DNA of 64,000 nt from Anaerolineae bacterium. Lineage in GTDB: Bacteria > Chloroflexota > Anaerolineae > Aggregatilineales > Aggregatilineaceae. A program made the translations under genes and the position numbers. The stretch's first letter is position 1; every line of letters starts with the position of its first letter. Where the stretch lies: assembly GCA_018432315.1 (NCBI GenBank), contig JAHDLB010000016.1, positions 80,869-144,868 on the forward strand, read 5' to 3'. This document shows, in pieces, positions 1-7,320 of the stretch. The notes under the pieces were generated by a model. The model saw nothing but the letters and a program-made list of their open reading frames with translations. It was not told where the DNA came from and did no database searches.

Positions 1-603
1 CGCGAGATTCTGCTGGCCGAGGAGCAGGGGGTCGAGCCGGAGGAACTGTTCGACGACCTGGTGCGCTCGGTGCCGCCCGGCTCGATGGGCCTCACCGTGC
101 AGCCGTATTGGTCGCCGGGCGTGCGCTTTCCGGGGCCGGAGGCGCGCGGCGCGATCATCGGCTTCAACGACGCCCACACACGCGCGCACGTCTACCGGGC
201 GATCCTCGAAGGGCTGGCCTATGCCCTGCGCGAGGGCAAGGAGCGCACCGAGAAACGCAGCGGCGTGCCGGTCACGGAGCTGCGCGTGTCGGGCGGCGGC
301 TCGCAGAGCGACGCGGCGCTGCAACTGACCGCCGACGTATTCGGGCTGCCCACCGCGCGCCCGCACACCTACGAAACGTCCGGCCTGGGCGCGGCCATCG
401 ATGCGGCGGTGGGCCTGGGGCTGCACCGCGACTTCGAGACGGCGATCCGGTCGATGACGCGCCTGGGGCAGGTCTTCGAGCCGGACGCGGCCAACCAGGC
501 CGTCTACGACGCGCTGTACACCCAGGTCTACAAGCGCATGTACCGCCGCCTGCAACCGCTGTACGAAAAGCTGCGCGCCATCACGTCCGGCCCGCCGGGC
601 TAG
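1..603 (+). CDS. FGGY-family carbohydrate kinase, C-terminal part (5' end outside window)
   Basis: The reading frame is open from base 1 and stops at TAG 601-603, so about 200 C-terminal residues are visible. The sequence matches the FGGY C-terminal domain, with the glycine-rich ATP-binding stretch VSGGGSQSDAALQLTADVFG followed by an alternating helix/strand pattern (YETSGLGAAIDAAVGLG). FGGY kinases phosphorylate sugars such as xylulose, gluconate, glycerol or fuculose with ATP in the cytoplasm. Substrate choice depends mainly on the N-terminal domain, which is missing, so no substrate can be named. It converges on the RIO kinase gene, with a perfect inverted repeat between the two. Confidence 0.85.
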   Translation, partial: REILLAEEQGVEPEELFDDLVRSVPPGSMGLTVQPYWSPGVRFPGPEARGAIIGFNDAHTRAHVYRAILEGLAYALREGKERTEKRSGVPVTELRVSGGGSQSDAALQLTADVFGLPTARPHTYETSGLGAAIDAAVGLGLHRDFETAIRSMTRLGQVFEPDAANQAVYDALYTQVYKRMYRRLQPLYEKLRAITSGPPG

Positions 604-635
604 CGAGCGGCAGCACGCAGTCGCGCCGCCGCTCG
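604..635. terminator. Inverted repeat between convergent genes
   Basis: A perfect 8-bp inverted repeat (CGAGCGGC / GCCGCTCG, 16-nt loop) begins at the base after the FGGY kinase stop and ends 15 bp before the RIO kinase stop. It lies where a bidirectional terminator is expected. No T-run follows on either strand, so the function is inferred from position only. Confidence 0.4.
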
Positions 636-649
636 TCCGGTCGAGTCGC

Positions 650-1630
650 TCACGTCAGCAGCGATATATCGGTCCAGTTGCCGCCAAAGCGATACCACAG
701 ATCGTCCGCCAGCGCGTCCGCGTCGCGGGGCAGGCCCATCCGCGCGAAGTACTCGCAGATGCGCGCCACGTCGCGCCGCAGGATGCCGTAGGCGTCCGGG
801 TTGGTTTCCAGCGCCGTCACCTGGGGGAAGTCGATCAGCGTGATCGCCCCGTCCCAGTACAGGATGTTGTAGGCCGACAGGTCGCCGTGGATCCAACCTT
901 GAGCGAGCATCAGCTCGACGTTGCGCAGCACCTCGTCGAACAGCGGGCGCGTTTCGTCGGCGCCCAGCCGCACGTCGTTGAGCAGCGGGGCGGCCATGCG
1001 CTCGTCGCCCACGTAGTCCATGATGATCGTGTTGTCGTTGGCCGCGAACGGCTGCGGGACGGCGGCCCCGGCGCGGTGCAGCGTTTGCAGCGTCGTGTAT
1101 TCGTGCATCAGCCACGACGTATGCTCGACCTGCACGCCGAACGCCGATTTCTTGCCGATGGCGCGCATCAGGCGGTGATCGGTTTTCTTCACCGGGCGGC
1201 CTTCCGCCGTCAGGATGGTCCGGCCCTGCCGGTACTGCTTGTCGTTGCGAAGCTGGCGGAACATCCGCGGGCGGTAGACCTTCGCCGCGACGAGTTCCAC
1301 GCCGGTGGCCGGGCCCGCAGCGCAGCGGTAGACGCTGGCCTCCTTGCCGCCTTTCACCAGCGCCAGCACGTCGGTGATGATCTGCTGGTCGTAGAACTGC
1401 TCAAGCGATCCCATCAGCCAGCCGGCCTCGTACTCCGACGGCTGGTAGGTCGGGTCGAACCCGCCTTCCAGCCCTTCGGCAGCGTCCACCACATCGGCGA
1501 TGATCTCGCCGGGGGCTTTCTTGGGCACGTGGCGCGGCTTGGGCTTGCGGCGGCGCCGCGCGCTGCGGTCGTGGCGCATCGGGTCAAACAGGTCTTCGTA
1601 CTCCTCGAACCGTGATTCGTGATCGGTCAC
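650..1630 (-). CDS. RIO-type serine/threonine protein kinase
   Basis: A 326-residue atypical protein kinase of the RIO1 family. It has a Lys/Arg-rich N-terminus (residues 21-38), the RIO nucleotide loop GGKEASVYR (94-102), an AAKVYR strand with the ATP-contacting lysine near 117, the catalytic loop HGDLSAYN (248-255) with the catalytic Asp and metal-binding Asn, and the RIO-type metal-binding IDFPQ (266-270) in place of DFG. RIO kinases in archaea and eukaryotes act in small-subunit ribosome maturation; bacterial members are poorly characterised. The start is GTG with AAAGGG about 9 nt upstream. It lies 131 bp downstream of rsgA on the same strand, which supports a ribosome-linked role by context. 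A small ORF in another frame overlaps its start. Confidence 0.9.
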   Translation of the reverse strand: MTDHESRFEEYEDLFDPMRHDRSARRRRKPKPRHVPKKAPGEIIADVVDAAEGLEGGFDPTYQPSEYEAGWLMGSLEQFYDQQIITDVLALVKGGKEASVYRCAAGPATGVELVAAKVYRPRMFRQLRNDKQYRQGRTILTAEGRPVKKTDHRLMRAIGKKSAFGVQVEHTSWLMHEYTTLQTLHRAGAAVPQPFAANDNTIIMDYVGDERMAAPLLNDVRLGADETRPLFDEVLRNVELMLAQGWIHGDLSAYNILYWDGAITLIDFPQVTALETNPDAYGILRRDVARICEYFARMGLPRDADALADDLWYRFGGNWTDISLLT

Positions 1631-1724
1631 GTTGGGTTGTCCCTTTCATGTGTTCAAGTCGATCGTGGGCGTGAATGCCGAAAAACGGGTTGGTCTGAGC
1701 GTGATCGAGGTCGTTGGACATCAT
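1584..1724 (-). CDS. Small ORF (46 aa) between rsgA and the RIO kinase gene
   Basis: ATG at 1722-1724 is preceded at ideal distance by AAAGGAGG, a stronger ribosome binding site than that of the RIO kinase gene. The frame encodes MMSNDLDHAQTNPFFGIHAH and continues for another 26 mostly basic residues to a TGA. Its last 47 nt overlap the RIO gene in another frame. I recognise no family. It could be a leader peptide translationally coupled to the kinase, or a chance frame behind a ribosome binding site left by rearrangement. The binding site is seen directly; the protein is hypothetical. Confidence 0.35.
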   Translation of the reverse strand: MMSNDLDHAQTNPFFGIHAHDRLEHMKGTTQRDRSRITVRGVRRPV

Positions 1725-1740
1725 GAAAGCCTCCTTTCGT

Positions 1741-1760
1741 CTGCGGCTTGCTGGCCGCAG
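1741..1760 (-). other. Stem-loop just after rsgA stop
   Basis: A perfect 7-bp stem (CTGCGGC / GCCGCAG, 6-nt loop) starts directly after the rsgA stop codon and just before the AAAGGAGG of the small ORF. No T-run follows in the leftward direction, so it is more likely an intercistronic processing or stability element than an intrinsic terminator. Confidence 0.4.
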
Positions 1761-1761
1761 A

Positions 1762-2931
1762 TCACTCCGGCAAGGTGAGCAGGATTTTGCGATAGGCGTG
1801 GTAACGCATCGGGCTGAGCCGCCCGGCGCGCACGCCGTCGCGCACGGCGCAGTCCGGCTCGTGCAGGTGCAGGCAGTTCGAGAAACGGCAGCCCTGCCCG
1901 TCGAACTCCGGGTAGAACGCGGCCAGCTCGGCGCGGTTCAGCCCGGCCAGCCCGAACTCGCGGATGCCGGGCGTGTCGATCACGTGCCCGTCCGGGCCGA
2001 AGGGCAGCATCACCGCCTGGGTGGTCGTGTGGCGACCCTGTCCCTCCTCGTGGTTGACCTCGCCGGTGCGCAGCGCGAAATCCGGCTGGATGGCGGTTAG
2101 CAGGGTCGATTTGCCCACGCCGGACAGCCCGGCCAGCACGGTGACCGATCCGGCCAGCGCGGCGCGCAGCGCGTCCAGGCCCTCGCCGGTGGCGGCGCTG
2201 GTCAGCAGGACGCGATACCCGAGCGCCCGGTACGGGGTGATCTTGTCGTCGATGGCCTCGCGGCTCTCGGCCAGGTCCACCTTGTTGATACAGATCAGCG
2301 GGGCGATGCCGTGCCGCTTGGCGGCGATCAGGTAGCGGTCGATCAGCTCCGGCCAGATGTGCGGCTCGCGCCACGCGGCCACGATCAGCAGTTGGTCGAC
2401 GTTCGCCACCAGGATTTGCTGGAGGTTCGGGTTGGACGGATCGGGCCGGGCGATCAGCGTGCGGCGCGGCAGGACTTCCTCGACGGCGGCCCCGCCGGTC
2501 GAGTCGTCTTCGCTGATGATCACGCGATCCCCGACGGCGACCACGCCGCTGAAGCGGGTGTCTTCGCTGGTCAGCGCGCCGCGCAGGTGGCACAGCCGGA
2601 CCTGTCCATTGAGGGCCACGCGGCACAGGCCGGTGCTCACCTCGACGACGAGGCCGGTTTTCACGTCGGGCGGCGGCTGGCCCGGCCCGTTGTCGCCGGG
2701 CAGGTGCTCGACCGCGGCCTGCTGGCGCGCGCGCTCGTCGCGCGGCATGATGCGCTGGTCGGTGACGTATTCGCTCCAGGCGTCTTCGCCCTGGTCGACC
2801 AGGTCCATCCAGTCGTTCCGGCGCGGCGGGCGCGGCTCGCGGTTGCGCTTGGTGGCGCGCCCGGCTTTCTGAAGCTCGCGGCGGCGGCGGTCCTTGCCGA
2901 AGATGTTGTCGTAGGTTGGTTTTCGAGACAA
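1762..2931 (-). CDS. rsgA: Ribosome small-subunit-dependent GTPase RsgA
   Basis: A 389-residue circularly permuted GTPase that acts in late 30S maturation and releases RbfA. Domain order is a basic N-terminal extension (1-45), an OB-fold with a charged linker (about 88-155), then the permuted G domain: G4 NKVD (216-219), G5-like TSAATG, G1 GLSGVGKST (268-276) and G3 DTPG (319-322). The C-terminal zinc module has Cys348, Cys353, His355 and Cys361. The order G4-G5-G1-G3 is diagnostic of the RsgA/YjeQ family. The start is TTG at 2929-2931, preceded by AGGGAG. The 40-residue basic N-terminal extension is longer than in E. coli-type proteins. It lies downstream of a 20-codon ORF and upstream of the RIO kinase. 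Confidence 0.95.
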   Translation of the reverse strand: MSRKPTYDNIFGKDRRRRELQKAGRATKRNREPRPPRRNDWMDLVDQGEDAWSEYVTDQRIMPRDERARQQAAVEHLPGDNGPGQPPPDVKTGLVVEVSTGLCRVALNGQVRLCHLRGALTSEDTRFSGVVAVGDRVIISEDDSTGGAAVEEVLPRRTLIARPDPSNPNLQQILVANVDQLLIVAAWREPHIWPELIDRYLIAAKRHGIAPLICINKVDLAESREAIDDKITPYRALGYRVLLTSAATGEGLDALRAALAGSVTVLAGLSGVGKSTLLTAIQPDFALRTGEVNHEEGQGRHTTTQAVMLPFGPDGHVIDTPGIREFGLAGLNRAELAAFYPEFDGQGCRFSNCLHLHEPDCAVRDGVRAGRLSPMRYHAYRKILLTLPE

Positions 2932-3090
2932 CGCAGGTTCTCCCTGTTCTCGTGATGGTTGGTGTGTGCTGGGCCTGCGCGGGGCAGGCGGGCGGAACCG
3001 TCACGGGTGAGGCGAGAACGGGGATTCGCGGCGCGCCGTCCGGATCGACGGCACGGGGCAGCATGCGGCCACCCGGCGCGAATCACCGCA

Positions 3091-3113
3091 CCACCTCAGC
3101 CCTCGCTGAGTGG
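3091..3113 (-). other. Leader stem-loop upstream of rsgA
   Basis: A 9-bp stem with one bulged base and a 4-nt loop (arms built around CTCAGC / GCTGAG) lies in the 255 nt between the 20-codon ORF and rsgA. No T-run follows. Apart from this hairpin, the small ORF and its promoter, I see nothing else between 2932 and 3314. Confidence 0.35.
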
Positions 3114-3186
3114 ATGGGGACGGGGCACGCCGCTGGCGCTGAAGATGCTTTTACAGGGGAATCAGGTCAGAAGATTCGGGAAAGCG

Positions 3187-3249
3187 TCACGCAGCACGGA
3201 CAGGCGTACCCAGGCCCGCAAGCCCGTTGGCAGTCTTCACTTGTGCCAT
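3187..3249 (-). CDS. Very small ORF (20 codons) with strong promoter and ribosome binding site
   Basis: ATG 3247-3249 opens a 20-codon frame (MAQVKTANGLAG..., ending in two alanines) closed by TGA. AAGGAGG lies 9 nt upstream and a near-consensus sigma-70 promoter ends about 40 nt upstream. The combination is better than that of most full-length genes here. I recognise no family. It is likely a leader peptide or a bona fide microprotein at the head of the rsgA transcript. There is no membrane segment and no run of one amino acid that would indicate attenuation by starvation for that amino acid. Confidence 0.5.
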   Translation of the reverse strand: MAQVKTANGLAGLGTPVRAA

Positions 3250-3258
3250 ACAGATACG

Positions 3259-3318
3259 CCTCCTTCGTGTGTCGCGGACGATGCCAGCACTATAGCACGA
3301 CTGCCCGGCGGTTGTCAA
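3259..3318 (-). promoter_or_regulatory. Sigma-70 promoter and ribosome binding site of the small ORF / rsgA transcript
   Basis: On the minus strand: TTGACA (3313-3318), an 18-nt spacer, TATAGT (3289-3294), then AAGGAGG (3259-3265) before the ATG at 3249. The -35 box overlaps the stop codon of the upstream BTAD regulator gene, so this is an internal start separating rsgA from that gene. Confidence 0.75.
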
Positions 3319-6300
3319 TCGCCAGCCAGCGCCAGCGCGACGACCTCGTCCAGCGTCCGGCCACGGCCCCGCTGCTCCGCCGTCCGGACCGTTCGCGCCG
3401 GCAGGTCCGCCGCGATGGTGCCGGCCAGCTCGGCGGCGCGCTCGCGGGCTTCGCGCCACGTGGCCGGGTGATTCTGCACGCAGGCGAGAATCTCGATCGC
3501 CTGCTCGGTGCGCCCGATCTGCGCCCACAGCCGCGCCACGCCGATCAGAAACCGCGTGAGCAGCATCACCGACTGGCAGCGCGCGCCGATCTCGACGGCG
3601 GTCCGCAGGTGGTCGCGGGCGGTGACGAGATCGCCCTGGGCGCACGCGGCCTCGCCCAGGCAGTAGAAGGCCACCGACTGGCCCCACGGCTCGATCTCCG
3701 GATCGATCACCGACAGCGCCAGCTCGGCCAGGGTGGCGGCTTCCGCCGCGTCGCCCTGCGCCAGCGCGATCCGGCTCTCGTGGATGCGCAACCAGGCCGC
3801 CATGTGCAGCGAGCCGGCCTCGGCGAAATAGGTCAGGCTGTCGCGGCAGTGCTGGGCCGACGCGGCGTAATCGCGCCGGGCATACGCGATCTCGGCCAGG
3901 TTGAACAGGTTGCTGGCGATCTTGTACGGGTCGCCGAGCTGGTGGCCGAGCTGGATCGCCTGCCCGATCAGCGCCTCGGCTTCGGCGTGCCGCCCCTGGA
4001 TGCTGGCCAGATTCGCCAGCCGGTCCAGCGTGAAGGCGATCTCGTTGTCGTCGCCGATCGTTTCGCTGAGCGCCAATCCCTCGCGGTACAGCCGCTCGGC
4101 TTCGGCGTACTGGCCGAGCGAGTAGGCGACTTCGCCCAGGGCTTTGAGCGCGACGCCCGACATCCACCGGTCGCCAATCGCCCGGCTGATGTCCAGCGCC
4201 CGCTGGTAGAACGCGCCGGACTCGGCGTAGCGGATGTTCACGTGGGCCACGTCGCCCAGGTTCTGGTAGCCCCACGCGATGCCCCACGAATTGCCCTCGG
4301 CCTCGAACAATTCGATCGCGCGCCGCGCCATCCGCTCGGAGGTGTCCAGGTCGCGCAGCGGCCAGTTCGCCAGCGTGGACAGCACGTTGAAGGTGGTGGC
4401 GGCGTCCGGATGATCGCGCGCGTCGAGCTGGCTCAGGACCGGGTAGGCTTCGTGGAACAGGTCCGCCGCCAGCGGGCTGCGGCCCAGCACGCGGTAGGTC
4501 ATCGCCAGCACCGTCTTGACCTGCGCCAGCACAACCTGCTCCTCGGCGGTCAGGTTGGCATCCTTGAGGTAATCGACCGTGCCGCCGAACATCTCTTTGC
4601 TCTCTTGCAGGCGCGGGCGCATGATGTAGAACAGCCGCAGCCCGGCCAGCAGGCCGCCCAACCCGGCGGCGTCGCGCTGGCTCACGGCCAGCATCCACGC
4701 GGCGCGGACGTTGTCGATGTCGTCCTTGATCTGGTCGAGCACGGCGATCTGGTCCGGGCCTTTGAGTCGCGGCTCCAGGCCGCGCAGCGTCTGCGCGTAG
4801 TAGGTCACGTAGGCGCGGTGGGTGCGGTCGCGCTCGTCGGGCGTGGCGTCGAGCTTCTCCCCGGCATACTGGCGCAGCAGCTCGTGAATGTAGAACCGGC
4901 CATCCGGCAGCCGGTGCAGCAGCGATTTGCCCGCCAGCGCCAGCAGCACGGGCAGCGGCGCGTCGGCCACCGCCTGGGCCGCCTCGCGCGTGAAGCGCCC
5001 GCGGAAGATCGACAGGCGGCTGAGCACGCGCGCCTGGGCCGGGTCGAGCCGTTCCCACGACGATTCGAACACGGCGCGGATGCTGCGGTGGCGCGGCGGC
5101 AGGTTGCGCAGCGAGACGGTCAGGAAGTCGAGCGAGCGCTCGATCTCCTCGGCGATCTCCTGCGGAGACAGCACCTGGAGCCACGCCGCCGCCAGCTCGA
5201 CGGCCAGCGGCATCCCGTCCACCAGGCGGCAAATGCGCGCCACCGCCGGGCGAGTCGCCGCGTCCAGCGCGAAGCCGGGCTGGATGCGCTGCGCGCTGTG
5301 CACGAACAGGGCGACCGCGTCGTATGCCTCCAGGGAGGTCATTTCGCCGTCTTGCGGAAAGCTCAGCCCGTGGATCTCGTACAGCCATTCCTCGCGCAGG
5401 TTCAGCCGCTCGCGCGATGTCACCAGCACGTTGACCTGCGGCGCGAAGCTCAACAGGTCGCCGATCAGGTCCGCGCCGTCGAGCAGGTGCTCGAAGTTGT
5501 CCAACACCAGCAGCATGTGCTTGCGGCGCAGGTACGACCAGAGCTGGCTCTGGGGATCGCCCTGGCGGGTGGCTTTGAAGTGCAGCGCGTCGGCCAGCGC
5601 CGGGACCAGGTACTCCGCCGCCGAAACCGGGGCCAGCGGCACGAAAACTGCCCCGTCGCGGTAGCCGGCGCGCATGTCGGCGGCGGCCTGGAGCGCCAGC
5701 CGCGTCTTGCCAATCCCGCCCTGGCCGATCACGGTCAGCAGGCGGCAGTCGTCGCCGCTCAGCCGGGCGTGGATCTCGTGCAGCTCGCGCTGTCGCCCGA
5801 TGAGGGGCGTCGCCGGCGTGGGGAGCGCCTCGGCGGGCGGCGACGGGGCGGGCGAGGGCCGCGCGGCGGGTGTGGCCGGGGCGCGCGCCGCCTGGATCGA
5901 CTCGTAGAGCGCGGTGGTGTCCGGCTCCGGCTCGATCCCCAGCTCGTCGTGCAGCAGGCTCGCGCATTCCTGGTACTGGCGCAGCGCCGCCGCCCGCTGA
6001 CCGGTGGCGTGATAGAGCGCCATCAACTGGCGGTGGGCCGCCTCGTCGAGCGTATCCAGCGCCAGCCAGCGCCGCGCGTAGGGGATCGCCGCTTCCGGGT
6101 CGCCGCCGGCCACGAGCTGCCCGGCCAGGGCTTGCAGCGCCGCGCCCATCGTCCGGCGCAGGTCCTCCGCGACGAAAAACTGCCACTCGTCGAAGTCCGG
6201 CGCGTCGGGCAGGGTGAACCCGGCCATGAAATCGTCCTGGTAGAGCGCGGCGGCTTCGGCCAGGACGTCCGCCGCCTGCGAGGCCGGGTCGCCCTTCAGC

Positions 6301-6608
6301 AGCGTCCGGAAGCAGGCCACGTCCAGCCACCAGCCCTCACCGGGCCGCAGCCCGACCGCGTCGCCCCCGGCGTCGAGCCAGTCCTCGCCCAGCGCCTTGT
6401 GCAGCGTCCACAGCGACGTGCGCAGGTACGCGAACGCGCGGCCCTGGTCAGCCTCGGGCCACAACAGCGCGGCCAATGACTCGCGGCTGTGCGGCTGGCC
6501 GGTCACCGCCAGGTAGGCCAGCAGCGCGGTCGCTTTGCGCCGGCTGATCTCGACGCGGGCCTGGTTCAGCTCGACTCGGGGCGTGCCGAAAAGGTACACG
6601 CGTAACAT
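3315..6608 (-). CDS. BTAD/SARP-type transcriptional regulator with AAA (NB-ARC-like) ATPase and TPR repeats
   Basis: A 1097-residue signal-transduction ATPase regulator. Residues 1-240 hold an OmpR-like winged helix (starting MLRVYLFGTPRVELNQ) and the bacterial transcriptional activator (BTAD) domain. An Ala-Pro linker follows, then an NTPase with Walker A GQGGIGKTRLAL (about 294-305), Walker B MLLVLDNFEHLL and a GLPL-like LPLAVELAAAWL. From about 600 to 1050 there are many TPR-like helical pairs, the likely ligand or partner sensor. The architecture matches AfsR-like and LuxR-like STAND regulators. Targets are unknown. It is divergent from a ParB-like gene across a 165-bp region with repeated GAGACG motifs, which may be its own operator. 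Confidence 0.9.
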   Translation of the reverse strand: MLRVYLFGTPRVELNQARVEISRRKATALLAYLAVTGQPHSRESLAALLWPEADQGRAFAYLRTSLWTLHKALGEDWLDAGGDAVGLRPGEGWWLDVACFRTLLKGDPASQAADVLAEAAALYQDDFMAGFTLPDAPDFDEWQFFVAEDLRRTMGAALQALAGQLVAGGDPEAAIPYARRWLALDTLDEAAHRQLMALYHATGQRAAALRQYQECASLLHDELGIEPEPDTTALYESIQAARAPATPAARPSPAPSPPAEALPTPATPLIGRQRELHEIHARLSGDDCRLLTVIGQGGIGKTRLALQAAADMRAGYRDGAVFVPLAPVSAAEYLVPALADALHFKATRQGDPQSQLWSYLRRKHMLLVLDNFEHLLDGADLIGDLLSFAPQVNVLVTSRERLNLREEWLYEIHGLSFPQDGEMTSLEAYDAVALFVHSAQRIQPGFALDAATRPAVARICRLVDGMPLAVELAAAWLQVLSPQEIAEEIERSLDFLTVSLRNLPPRHRSIRAVFESSWERLDPAQARVLSRLSIFRGRFTREAAQAVADAPLPVLLALAGKSLLHRLPDGRFYIHELLRQYAGEKLDATPDERDRTHRAYVTYYAQTLRGLEPRLKGPDQIAVLDQIKDDIDNVRAAWMLAVSQRDAAGLGGLLAGLRLFYIMRPRLQESKEMFGGTVDYLKDANLTAEEQVVLAQVKTVLAMTYRVLGRSPLAADLFHEAYPVLSQLDARDHPDAATTFNVLSTLANWPLRDLDTSERMARRAIELFEAEGNSWGIAWGYQNLGDVAHVNIRYAESGAFYQRALDISRAIGDRWMSGVALKALGEVAYSLGQYAEAERLYREGLALSETIGDDNEIAFTLDRLANLASIQGRHAEAEALIGQAIQLGHQLGDPYKIASNLFNLAEIAYARRDYAASAQHCRDSLTYFAEAGSLHMAAWLRIHESRIALAQGDAAEAATLAELALSVIDPEIEPWGQSVAFYCLGEAACAQGDLVTARDHLRTAVEIGARCQSVMLLTRFLIGVARLWAQIGRTEQAIEILACVQNHPATWREARERAAELAGTIAADLPARTVRTAEQRGRGRTLDEVVALALAGD

Positions 6609-6679
6609 GGCGTCATCCGTCCTGTGATTGCTCCGTTTCAGGATACCACATAACGCATCTCAGGCGAGATTTTCCGGTC

Positions 6680-6729
6680 GAGACGTGTGAGACGCTTCTT
6701 GAGACGCTCCCTGCCACGTTGGTGAGACA
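6680..6729. promoter_or_regulatory. Repeated GAGACG motifs in a divergent promoter region
   Basis: Three copies of GAGACG (6680-6685, 6689-6694, 6701-6706) and one GAGACA (6724-6729) lie in direct orientation, each preceded by T, C or G, between the divergent BTAD regulator and ParB-like genes. BTAD/SARP regulators are known to bind direct repeats, so this is a reasonable operator candidate. The binding itself is inference. Confidence 0.4.
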
Positions 6730-6773
6730 CCCGCCGCCTATGATGAAGGTAGATCAACTGAGGAGAGGCCGCG

Positions 6774-7259
6774 ATGTTTCAACCCATAGCGCTGCAGAAT
6801 GACATCACTCGACGACTGGATTCGACGGGCACCAATTCGCCCCGCGCCCACCGGCTGTTCGACCGGGCGCTGAACACGGCCAGGGTCAGGCGGCTGTGGG
6901 CCACCCTGAGCGCTCGCTCGCGCCGCCTGCTGGACCTGGCGACGGTCGAGGCCGGGGTCACGATCACCGGGCGGCATGTGGCCGGCGCGCAGATCGTGCC
7001 GCTCGACGCCATCCGGGGCAGCCTGGACAGGGCGGGCGATTTCGACTGCGAGTTCTACCCGCTCAACGAGCACAGCGCGAACCGCTGGATCCGCGTGGCG
7101 ACGGCCATGCTGCGCGACGTCACCCTGCCGCCGGTGGAGTTGATCCGGGTAGGGGATGTGTACTTCGTGGTGGACGGCCACCACCGGATCTCGGTGGCGC
7201 GGGCGCTCAAGCACTCGCACGTCGACGCCATCGTGACGGAATGGACGGTAACCGGGTGA
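6774..7259 (+). CDS. ParB-like fold protein of unknown role
   Basis: A 161-residue soluble protein. The C-terminal half contains VGDVYFVVDGHHRISVARAL and then HVDAIV, the pattern of the ParB/sulfiredoxin-like N-terminal domain (strand, then D-G-H-x-R, then a helix). The N-terminal half is helical and charged. It lacks the helix-turn-helix and dimerisation domains of chromosomal ParB, so it is not a partition protein. Similar short ParB-like proteins occur in actinobacteria and Chloroflexi without assigned function. The start is supported by AGGAGAGG 8 nt upstream of the ATG. It is divergent from the BTAD regulator and may be its target. Confidence 0.6.
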   Translation: MFQPIALQNDITRRLDSTGTNSPRAHRLFDRALNTARVRRLWATLSARSRRLLDLATVEAGVTITGRHVAGAQIVPLDAIRGSLDRAGDFDCEFYPLNEHSANRWIRVATAMLRDVTLPPVELIRVGDVYFVVDGHHRISVARALKHSHVDAIVTEWTVTG

Positions 7260-7294
7260 GCGGGCGCGATAACCAGCATAGCCGCGTGACCGGG

Positions 7295-7312
7295 CGGCGC
7301 CAGCGAGCGCCG
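7295..7312. terminator. Hairpin between convergent genes
   Basis: A perfect 6-bp GC stem (CGGCGC / GCGCCG) with a 6-nt loop lies between the ends of the ParB-like gene and the threonine synthase gene. It has no clear T-run; its role as a terminator is by position. Confidence 0.35.
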
Positions 7313-7320
7313 TCCGTGCT

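Noticed and set aside
2916..6479. Very long open frames on the plus strand (also at 9741-12158, opposite other genes)
   Set aside because: They are antisense to well-supported genes, rich in Arg, Gly and Ala as expected for GC-rich shadow frames, and have no recognisable motif.
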